Source: Spirochaetia bacterium (GTDB taxonomy: Bacteria; Spirochaetota; Leptospiria; Leptospirales; Leptonemataceae). Taken from it: a stretch of DNA of 7,129 bases. Positions 1 through 5,606 of this stretch are shown piece by piece. The DNA lies in the NCBI GenBank assembly GCA_029880625.1, contig JAOUOA010000131.1, positions 1-7,129 on the forward strand, read 5' to 3'. A program made the translations under genes and the position numbers. The notes beneath the pieces are model-generated. The model was given only the letters and a program-made list of their open reading frames with translations. It was not told the origin of the DNA and searched no databases. Within the stretch, counting starts at the first letter, position 1, and every line of letters starts with the position of its first letter.

Positions 1-3
1 TTT

Positions 4-1569
4 ATGCTAGAAAATAAAAGAAAAGTATTAGTCAGGGGAAGCCTTATTTCTCTGATTTTTCTTGCTTCTACATCTGTTTTTGCAACCAATGGAATGAAAC
101 TTTCATCCTATGGCGTAAGATATGGCGGTATGGGAGGAGCTGGACTTGCTCTTGGCGGTTCAGCAATGGACGTTGAAGCCAATCCTTCTCAGCTTGCAAG
201 ACATGATGGATCACAATTTGAACTGGGTTTAAATTATATCAGACCCACTTTTATATATGAAGATGAATTCATGCCTTATCCAGGAGCTTCTGCAACAAAC
301 CAGAATGGCACCTCCAATGAATATTACAGAAACAAAGTAAGGAATGATGATGAGGTAATGGTAGGGATTCCAGGATTTCCTTTACCCTATGTCGGTTTTA
401 GAAAAAAGATCGGTGAAAACCAGGGATTTGGCCTTGCAATGTATGCAGAAGGCGGGGGTGGAGCCAAATATGATGGAATTCTTCGTCATACTCCAGGAAG
501 AGGCACCATCAATCAAGTTGCCCAGAATATGATGGGCAGCATGTTAACAGGAGCAGTAATGCCTCCTCTCCCAATTTTAGGTGATCAGAAGCTCATTTCC
601 CAGAATCTAAGATCATTTATGGCTTACGTAAGAGTGACTCCAGGATATGCAATTAAAATGGGAAAACTCAGCCTGGGAGCAGGTGTGGATTTTGGTGTCT
701 CAAAAATGGAGTGGAGCTGGACTTTTGCAGATCCCGGAAACCTGATGAAACTGATGGGCGCCGGATTTGAATACGAAAGCGACATTGCTTATGCACTTTC
801 CGGAAAAGCCGGTCTTACCTATGATGTTTCTGACAATTTTGCAGTTGCTTATTCCTATCAAAGCAGAGCTAAATTAAGATTTGATGGAGACATGAGTATA
901 AATTACGGGAATCCAGTTTTCTGGAGAAAACCACAGGTTTCCATGAATATGATCTGGCCTGAAAGTCATAATGTAGGTTTTGCCTATAAAGTGACTGAAG
1001 CTCTGACCATGGCATTTGATGTAAGTTATATCATGTGGTCATCTGCTATCAATACTGTTGAATTCAATCTGGATTCTCCTTATTTCAAAATGCCTTTTGG
1101 AAACTATGTTCAGGGAATGGCATTTCATATGAAGTGGCGCGATCAGCCTGTATATAAACTTGGTTTTGAATACAAGCCTGACAAGGTGGCTTACAGAATC
1201 GGACACAATTACGGAAGATCTCCTGTAACAGAAGAAGGCATAAATCCTCTCTTTCCTGTAGTTACAGAACATCATACAACCTTAGGGATGGGGATTGACG
1301 TAAGCGAAAAGCTGACCATTGACTTTGCTCTTGAATATGCCCACAGAAATACAGTTAAAGGCAGCATGATGTCTGACTGGAGCATGTTTCATACAATGGC
1401 TGTTTTACAGAACTGCGATGTGGGACTTGCTGCAGGGAGCTGCGATTTTGCTCAGGCAAACGGAACATTTCTGCCAAACTATGAAAGCTTTACCTATGGA
1501 GCGCTTTACAACTATTCTGTAACTGCCTATCAGGTGAATCCTCAGTTTGCCATTACATATAAGATGTAA
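4..1569 (+). CDS. FadL/OmpP1/TodX-family outer-membrane transport protein
   Basis: Probable outer-membrane beta-barrel channel that takes up long-chain fatty acids or other hydrophobic compounds. The 521 residues start with a Sec signal peptide: basic KRK at 5-7, hydrophobic core about 12-22, likely cleavage after SVFA (residue 27). The mature N-terminus, TNGMKLSSYGVRYGGMGGAG, resembles the periplasmic-side hatch of FadL, and NPSQLA at 60-65 matches the family's conserved NPA-type motif. The rest is alternating amphipathic strands rich in Tyr, Phe, Gly and Asn, for example the stretch ending VNPQFAITYKM. It is longer than E. coli FadL (about 446 residues), which suggests enlarged loops; one carries a possible disulfide pair, Cys471 and Cys480. 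The last residue is Met rather than the usual aromatic residue. The ATG at 4 is chosen because the signal peptide begins there; its ribosome-binding site lies outside the window. The family is fairly sure, the substrate unknown. Confidence 0.86.
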   Translation: MLENKRKVLVRGSLISLIFLASTSVFATNGMKLSSYGVRYGGMGGAGLALGGSAMDVEANPSQLARHDGSQFELGLNYIRPTFIYEDEFMPYPGASATNQNGTSNEYYRNKVRNDDEVMVGIPGFPLPYVGFRKKIGENQGFGLAMYAEGGGGAKYDGILRHTPGRGTINQVAQNMMGSMLTGAVMPPLPILGDQKLISQNLRSFMAYVRVTPGYAIKMGKLSLGAGVDFGVSKMEWSWTFADPGNLMKLMGAGFEYESDIAYALSGKAGLTYDVSDNFAVAYSYQSRAKLRFDGDMSINYGNPVFWRKPQVSMNMIWPESHNVGFAYKVTEALTMAFDVSYIMWSSAINTVEFNLDSPYFKMPFGNYVQGMAFHMKWRDQPVYKLGFEYKPDKVAYRIGHNYGRSPVTEEGINPLFPVVTEHHTTLGMGIDVSEKLTIDFALEYAHRNTVKGSMMSDWSMFHTMAVLQNCDVGLAAGSCDFAQANGTFLPNYESFTYGALYNYSVTAYQVNPQFAITYKM

Positions 1570-1594
1570 TCAAACTTAAGATTTTCATGATCTC

Positions 1595-1628
1595 AAAAGG
1601 GAAGCCTTGTAAAAGGTTTCCCTTTTTT
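1595..1628 (+). terminator. Intrinsic (rho-independent) terminator of the FadL-family gene
   Basis: It begins 26 bases after the stop codon. AAAAGGGAAGCC (1595-1606) pairs with GGTTTCCCTTTT (1615-1626) around the loop TTGTAAAA, with one G-T pair in a 12-bp stem. The stem runs into a T-tract (1623-1628), followed by a further ATTTTTC. This ends the plus-strand transcript. Read on the other strand, the hairpin is followed by only four Ts and then GAGA, so it would work only weakly for the converging minus-strand operon. Confidence 0.87.
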
Positions 1629-1791
1629 ATTTTTCAGCATCAAAGTTCTTCAAATAATTTCTAAAACAATTTGGACTCATTGAGCCGGAAGATGATCAAT
1701 TTTTGTCTTTAGAGATATGGTTTGGAAATATTAGAATCTCTGCTTGCTTTACTAGACAGCCCGGAAAACATGCGAAACCGCTGGCGGAATG

Positions 1792-3183
1792 TTATGCAAA
1801 AGAAACGGTTTCGTTTGAAAATTCTGTTCTTCCCAGTTCGCTGATGTTTCTGATCCGATCTGTTGGGTTTTCAATGGTGACATCGCCGGTGATTTTTACG
1901 GAGATATCAAAGTGAACTGGACCTTTAACGTTAAAATGATCTGCATAAAGAAGAGAGGGAATCTGTTGAAAATAACGGTCAAAATCTTCAAGATTTTTAT
2001 AGTTGCCGTCCAGATTTGCATGTACTTCGCCGAATTCACGCTCAGGATTGATGCGAAGAAGTCCGGACTTTTCCTGTAAAATATAGGCATCGCTTCTGCG
2101 TACCAGAAGGTCCGAGCAGGCTTTAACAGGAGCAAAACGGGACCGGGGTACGACAAATGCTCTTGTTTTTTCAAAAAGGCCTATAGCGGCTCCCATAGCT
2201 GTTTCCAGCTGGATAATTTTCTGTCCGACTACTTCTTTTGGATTGACAATCAGGGGCAGTTCAAAATCAGATTCCATCCTTTTTTTCAAAGAAGGAAGAT
2301 GGATCCAGAGGTTATTCGTATTGAAATAGCTGAACCGGTCCATATCCTGGAAATCTTTTACATTTTCTTCTTTTACCTGGGCAATTTCCAGAAGCTCGAT
2401 ACGTTTCCCATGCTTAACAGGGATGCCCCCTTTAATATCGGAAGGCGTTTTTGCAGTCACCTCCATGGCAAATTCAAGATCATGCTTGATAAATTCCGAA
2501 AGAATACGAGAAGTTACGGATGCGCCAAGGTTATCCGTATTGGAAACAAATGCAATATCCTTTCCGGATTCGATGAGCTGATCGAGGATGCCGGAGTTTT
2601 TCAGTGCAAGATATATATCGCCATGACCGGGAGGACACCAGTTTCCTGGACTTTCACCGTCACCGACAGGCATGAGTGTTTCTGCATTGAGTCTGGGTAC
2701 TTTATTCTGTAAAAAATCTTCAGGAAGATTGTGTTCCCGGTTGATACCGCGAAGTTCTTCTGTTGCAAGAGTGTCGTCTCTTGTGCTGAAGGAATTCATG
2801 AAAATAATAGGGATATTTATCTTTGCCCGCTGGCGAAGGATTAATAGCTGGTTGATGGTAATTTGAAGGAAATTCAGCCCGTTCTTTACCGGGATAATTG
2901 ATTTTGCCTTTGAAAGCCCCATGGAGCTTCCCAGGCCTCCGTTCAGTTTTATAACAACCAGCCTGTTAAGATTTTTTTGAAGCAGGGAATTTTTCTTCAG
3001 TTCTTTATAAAAAATTAAGTCGTTGAGGTCAGGCTCCCGGATTTTATCAAAGGAAATTTTCCCGGAAAATCCTTCATGAACCTTTTTTGTACTGGAAATA
3101 AAAGAATGGATGACATCTTCATGAATTTTATGCTCTTTCATCCGATGTTCAATTTCGGTTCGGACTTTATTGAAATCTTCCAT
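1792..3183 (-). CDS. UTP-glucose-1-phosphate uridylyltransferase, eukaryotic (UGP2) type
   Basis: Cytoplasmic enzyme making UDP-glucose and pyrophosphate from UTP and glucose-1-phosphate, for glycosylation, envelope polysaccharide or galactose metabolism. The 463 residues match the UDPGP family of eukaryotic UGPases, not bacterial GalU (usually about 300 residues). Visible motifs are the nucleotide-binding loop KLNGGLGSSMGLSKAKS (79-95), NSFSTRDD (130-137), QNKVPRLN (159-166), PPGHGDIY (184-191), the metal/sugar-site NTDNLGA (215-221), FNTNNLW (287-293), QLETAMGAAI (325-334) and VPRSRFAPVKACSDLL (345-360). The C-terminus (about 386-440) has the strand-rich pattern expected of the family's left-handed beta-helix end. 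Loop variants relative to the usual KLNGGLGTSMGC..PKS are Ser for Thr and no Pro before the Lys-Ser. The ATG start has a GGGGA Shine-Dalgarno-like site at 3196-3192 with 8-base spacing. It is the last gene of the minus-strand run, 23 bases after the preceding stop. A UDP-N-acetylhexosamine substrate is less likely but not excluded. Confidence 0.92.
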   Translation of the reverse strand: MEDFNKVRTEIEHRMKEHKIHEDVIHSFISSTKKVHEGFSGKISFDKIREPDLNDLIFYKELKKNSLLQKNLNRLVVIKLNGGLGSSMGLSKAKSIIPVKNGLNFLQITINQLLILRQRAKINIPIIFMNSFSTRDDTLATEELRGINREHNLPEDFLQNKVPRLNAETLMPVGDGESPGNWCPPGHGDIYLALKNSGILDQLIESGKDIAFVSNTDNLGASVTSRILSEFIKHDLEFAMEVTAKTPSDIKGGIPVKHGKRIELLEIAQVKEENVKDFQDMDRFSYFNTNNLWIHLPSLKKRMESDFELPLIVNPKEVVGQKIIQLETAMGAAIGLFEKTRAFVVPRSRFAPVKACSDLLVRRSDAYILQEKSGLLRINPEREFGEVHANLDGNYKNLEDFDRYFQQIPSLLYADHFNVKGPVHFDISVKITGDVTIENPTDRIRNISELGRTEFSNETVSFA

Positions 3184-3206
3184 AAGTCATTTCCCCGGTG
3201 GAATGA

Positions 3207-3635
3207 TTAAATTTTCATCCATCTTTTATTTTTCCCAGGAAGAAGATCCCTTCTTGCAAAACTTAAATCCCAGGGATCTTTTTTTTCATAGGGTCTGTAC
3301 CTGACCCAGAGTTCTGATTTTCTTTTATCAATATTTTTAATTGATTCATCTTCGTTACGAACAGGCCGTGGAATCACAACCATAAAGTGATAGTAATAGA
3401 CTCTGCCTCTTTTGTCAAGTGCAGTCAGAACTCCTTTATTTTCAGGATCGGAAATAAATTTAACAGGCTTGACGGGATATTTTTTCTGCCAGATTTCAGG
3501 CAGAATTTTTTTTACTTCTCGATAGCTCGGCAGCTTTTCTGCATAAATCTCTTCAGGACTGAAACCTGAAAAAGCTATGATCAATATTGGGAAGAAAAGG
3601 ATTCTGCAGAAAGTCCATTTTCGATTAATGTCCAT
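3207..3635 (-). CDS. Small putatively exported protein of unknown function
   Basis: I do not recognise a family. With the ATG at 3635 the protein has 142 residues. It begins with a signal-like segment: MDINRKWTFCR (basic start), a hydrophobic run ILFFPILIIAFSGF, then a possible cleavage after IYA, giving a mature protein starting EKLPSYREV. There is no lipobox. The mature part is strongly basic and aromatic (many Lys/Arg, Tyr, Trp) and looks like a small mixed alpha/beta domain, e.g. GRVYYYHFMVVIP and SELWVRYRPYEKKDPWDLSF. The ATG overlaps the end of apt by 11 bases and lacks a good ribosome-binding site. An in-frame GTG at 3665 adds 10 residues and has AGGA at 3677-3674 with 8-base spacing, but gives a longer, less typical signal n-region; the true start is unresolved. 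The gene sits between apt and the UDP-glucose pyrophosphorylase gene in the same transcript, so it is probably translated by coupling. Confidence 0.7.
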   Translation of the reverse strand: MDINRKWTFCRILFFPILIIAFSGFSPEEIYAEKLPSYREVKKILPEIWQKKYPVKPVKFISDPENKGVLTALDKRGRVYYYHFMVVIPRPVRNEDESIKNIDKRKSELWVRYRPYEKKDPWDLSFARRDLLPGKNKRWMKI

Positions 3636-4170
3636 CAAAAGTGCAGATGCTGTATACCGGAACACCGGTTACATCCTGAATTTTTTTTGAACCGCCCAGA
3701 TCAGGCAGATCAACAATTGCCGCAACTTCAACCAGAGAGCCGCCGACTCTTTTAATCAAATTTGCAGCTGCAATCATGGTGCCGCCGGTCGCAATTAAAT
3801 CATCAAATAAGATGACACGATCGCCTTCTTTGCATGCATCTTTGTGCAGTTCAATTTCCGCTGTTCCGTATTCCAGGTCGTATTTTTCAGAAATCGAATT
3901 CCAGGGCAGTTTACCTTTTTTTCGGACTGGAACAAAGGGAAGATTCAATTCATAGGCAACCGTTACGCCAAGTAAAAATCCTCTGGCATCGATTCCGGCT
4001 ACGACATCAATGTCCATTCCCAGATATCTCTGTACAAAGGCATCCATGAATCCGCGTAATGCAATGGGATCCTGGAATATTGGCGTAATGTCTCTGAACA
4101 TGACTCCTTTTTCCGGCCAGTCCGGGACTGTTCTTATTCTTGATTTTATATATTCACTCTGTACATGCAT
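3625..4170 (-). CDS. apt: Adenine phosphoribosyltransferase
   Basis: Cytoplasmic purine-salvage enzyme that converts adenine and PRPP to AMP and pyrophosphate. The 181-residue length is normal for Apt. The type I phosphoribosyltransferase PRPP loop is VILFDDLIATGGT (119-131), with the paired acidic residues and the TGGT turn intact. Other Apt features are FRDITP (25-30), GIDARGF (59-65), PVRKKGKLPW (81-90) and LEYGTAEIELH (from 99), whose Glu100 corresponds to the catalytic-site Glu of the family's flexible loop. The short C-terminal region, PVYSICTF, is also typical. The start is well fixed: the argB stop and this ATG share one base (TAATG), and GGAG lies at 4181-4178 with 7-base spacing. 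The start of the downstream unknown gene overlaps the end of apt. The xpt/Gpt type is unlikely given the Apt-specific motifs. Confidence 0.97.
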   Translation of the reverse strand: MHVQSEYIKSRIRTVPDWPEKGVMFRDITPIFQDPIALRGFMDAFVQRYLGMDIDVVAGIDARGFLLGVTVAYELNLPFVPVRKKGKLPWNSISEKYDLEYGTAEIELHKDACKEGDRVILFDDLIATGGTMIAAANLIKRVGGSLVEVAAIVDLPDLGGSKKIQDVTGVPVYSICTFDGH

Positions 4171-4181
4171 TATTTCTCTCC
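4168..4181 (-). promoter_or_regulatory. Ribosome-binding site and TAATG stop-start overlap, argB to apt
   Basis: The end of argB doubles as the apt translation start signal. GGAGAG (4181-4176) encodes the last argB codons (Gly-Glu) and serves as a Shine-Dalgarno site. The TAA stop (4172-4170) overlaps the apt ATG (4170-4168) by one base. This arrangement supports reinitiation or coupled translation and fixes the apt start. Confidence 0.85.
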
Positions 4182-5054
4182 GGTAGTGATCAGAGTGCCG
4201 ACTCCGGCATCTGTAAAAATTTCTAGAAGCAGGGCATGAGGGACCCTGCCGTCTATAATATGGGCGCTGTGAGTTCCCTCAGAAAGCGCATTCAGGCAAC
4301 AATTGACCTTAGGTAACATCCCGCCGGAAATCTCTTTGCTGGCAATATATTTTTTAACTTCTTCAGGATTTAATCCGGTAACAGTTTGATCCTGAATTTT
4401 AACTCCAGGAGTATCTGTCAAAAGAATCAGTTTTTCTGCATTCAATGAGGCTGCAACGGCTCCTGCCATTGTATCGGCATTAATATTCAGACTTTTACCC
4501 TCATTGTCAGTGGCAACGGGAGCAATCACTGGAATATAGCCTTTTTCGTACAGCGCATTTAAGATTGTAGGATTAATTCCGTCGGAATCGATCTGGCCGA
4601 CTCTTCCGAGACTAATTTCTTCATAGCTACCGTCAGGTTTTTCTTTTTTGATTTTATAAAGACTTCCTTTTGCAAGAATTCCGTCTTTCCCTGTAAGACC
4701 AACAGCTTTCCCGCCTTCATGATTGATCAGATTTACGATTTCTTTATTTACTCTTCCAGCGAGTACCATTTCCACGACTTCCATTGCCGCATCATCGGTG
4801 ACCCGATGGCCGTCTACAAAATGTGACTGGATTTTCAGGTCATCGAGGAGCTGGTTGATCTGAGGGCCTCCGCCGTGAACGATGACAGGCCGAATCCCGA
4901 CATACTGGAGCAGAACCACGTCTTTGGCAAAATCCTGACTTAATTCATGATCTTTCATGGCCGCTCCGCCGAATTTAATCACAACTGTTTTTCCGAAAAA
5001 ATTGCGAATATAGGGGAGGGCTTCAAGAAGTACTTTAACTCGTTGTTCAGGCAT
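4170..5054 (-). CDS. argB: Acetylglutamate kinase
   Basis: It phosphorylates N-acetyl-L-glutamate with ATP, the second step of arginine synthesis, in the cytoplasm. The 294 residues form one amino-acid-kinase domain with all expected motifs: KFGGAAM (27-33, with catalytic Lys27), VHGGGPQI (59-66), LTGKDG (120-125), NINADTMAGAVA (190-201, Asp194 in the active site), LTDTPGV (212-218), GGMLPKV (244-250) and GVGTLI (284-289). About 20 residues, VKVLLEALPYIRNFFGKT, precede the first strand. This is the N-terminal helix of the long, hexameric, arginine-inhibited class as in Thermotoga or Pseudomonas; E. coli ArgB (about 258 residues) lacks it. Feedback inhibition by arginine is therefore inferred. 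The start is fixed by a GGGAG site (5066-5062) and a one-base overlap with the preceding stop. No other arg gene is in the window. Confidence 0.98.
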   Translation of the reverse strand: MPEQRVKVLLEALPYIRNFFGKTVVIKFGGAAMKDHELSQDFAKDVVLLQYVGIRPVIVHGGGPQINQLLDDLKIQSHFVDGHRVTDDAAMEVVEMVLAGRVNKEIVNLINHEGGKAVGLTGKDGILAKGSLYKIKKEKPDGSYEEISLGRVGQIDSDGINPTILNALYEKGYIPVIAPVATDNEGKSLNINADTMAGAVAASLNAEKLILLTDTPGVKIQDQTVTGLNPEEVKKYIASKEISGGMLPKVNCCLNALSEGTHSAHIIDGRVPHALLLEIFTDAGVGTLITTGEK

Positions 5055-5066
5055 CAGGATGCTCCC
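5052..5066 (-). promoter_or_regulatory. Ribosome-binding site and TGATG stop-start overlap before argB
   Basis: GGGAG (5066-5062) lies 7 bases before the argB ATG (5054-5052). The TGA stop of the START-like gene (5056-5054) shares one base with that ATG. A second purine-rich GGAGG at 5075-5071 is too far upstream to serve this ATG directly. The layout points to coupled translation of the START-like protein and ArgB. Confidence 0.85.
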
Positions 5067-5572
5067 TTTTCCTCCTGGAACATCTGAATAAAATTTGAGA
5101 TGGACTTTTTATCTTTTTCCAGATTGTGATGATAAATTTCACCGATTGCTGTTTCTACAACGGCGCCGACCAGAAAAGCGCTGCTTTCAATTTCAATTTC
5201 ATAATCCCGGCAGGAACGGGATTCATCAAGGGAATAGTACCTTGAAATGCCTTTGATTTTAAAAAACGAAGAATCCATGCCGGAACCGGGTTCAACGGTA
5301 AATGTATGGAGATTTTCTTCTTCATTAAATTCTGAATTTTCAATCAATGTGATTCCGCCGGATTTTAAAAAAGGCGTTATAGCTGCTGGAAGGGAATCTG
5401 TAAGGACGATTTCACGTTTCTGCCTGAGGAGTTTCCCGTCTTTTTCTTCGCTTAAAATGTGAATGTTTTTCAATTCTGGAAATTTATCAAGATGAGTATA
5501 CCTTTCTTCTCTGGCGCGGAGGAGATCCTTAAGGCCTGCATCAAATTCCTGTTTTACCGTTATTTTTTTCAT
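5054..5572 (-). CDS. Putative START/SRPBCC-like protein (possibly DUF2505-like), function unknown
   Basis: A 172-residue soluble protein with no signal peptide or membrane segment. Its order of elements suggests a helix-grip (START/SRPBCC) fold. A first strand MKKITVKQEFDA leads into a helix (about 12-24). A series of beta strands follows, including KLLRQKREIVL, GITLIENSEF, LHTFTVEPG, FFKIKGISRYYSL and SCRDYEIEIES. A long C-terminal helix closes it, from about AFLVGAVVETAIGEIYHHN (132-150) to the end. The strand pattern and the GxxxE-type entry to the last helix recall DUF2505 and, more distantly, PRELI-like lipid-binding proteins. This is a judgement by eye, not a search result. Such folds usually hold a hydrophobic ligand, but none can be named here. 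The ATG has only a weak AAAGA-type ribosome-binding site and lies 34 bases after the cyclase stop. The gene overlaps argB by one base, and no direct biochemical link to arginine synthesis is evident. Confidence 0.75.
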   Translation of the reverse strand: MKKITVKQEFDAGLKDLLRAREERYTHLDKFPELKNIHILSEEKDGKLLRQKREIVLTDSLPAAITPFLKSGGITLIENSEFNEEENLHTFTVEPGSGMDSSFFKIKGISRYYSLDESRSCRDYEIEIESSAFLVGAVVETAIGEIYHHNLEKDKKSISNFIQMFQEEKGAS

Positions 5573-5606
5573 AAGGTCTTTGCAGGAATAAAATCAAAAT
5601 GAGCCT

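Noticed and set aside
1039..1275. A 78-codon minus-strand frame within the FadL-family gene
   Set aside because: It is antisense to a coherent barrel-strand region with an unbroken reading frame; no ribosome-binding site or domain is seen.
1712..1740. Inverted repeat GAGAT...ATCTC in the convergent gap, considered as a terminator or operator
   Set aside because: The stem has only five base pairs with a 19-base loop and no T-tract in either direction; such repeats occur by chance.
1798..1818. Local near-palindrome AAACGGTTTCGTTT at the end of the pyrophosphorylase gene, considered as a terminator
   Set aside because: It lies within the last codons, the pairing is short and overlapping, and no T-tract follows on the minus strand.
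1703..1915. A 70-codon plus-strand frame in the convergent gap, reaching into the pyrophosphorylase gene
   Set aside because: It starts at TTG without a ribosome-binding site, more than half is antisense to a real gene, and the product has no recognisable feature.
2299..2712. A 137-codon open frame on the plus strand
   Set aside because: It lies wholly antisense to the UDP-glucose pyrophosphorylase gene, whose motifs are unambiguous. Its translation shows no recognisable domain, so it is a frame shadow.
5573..5606. Possible promoter or terminator between the cyclase gene and the START-like gene
   Set aside because: The gap is only 34 bases, with no hairpin plus T-tract and no convincing -35/-10 pair.
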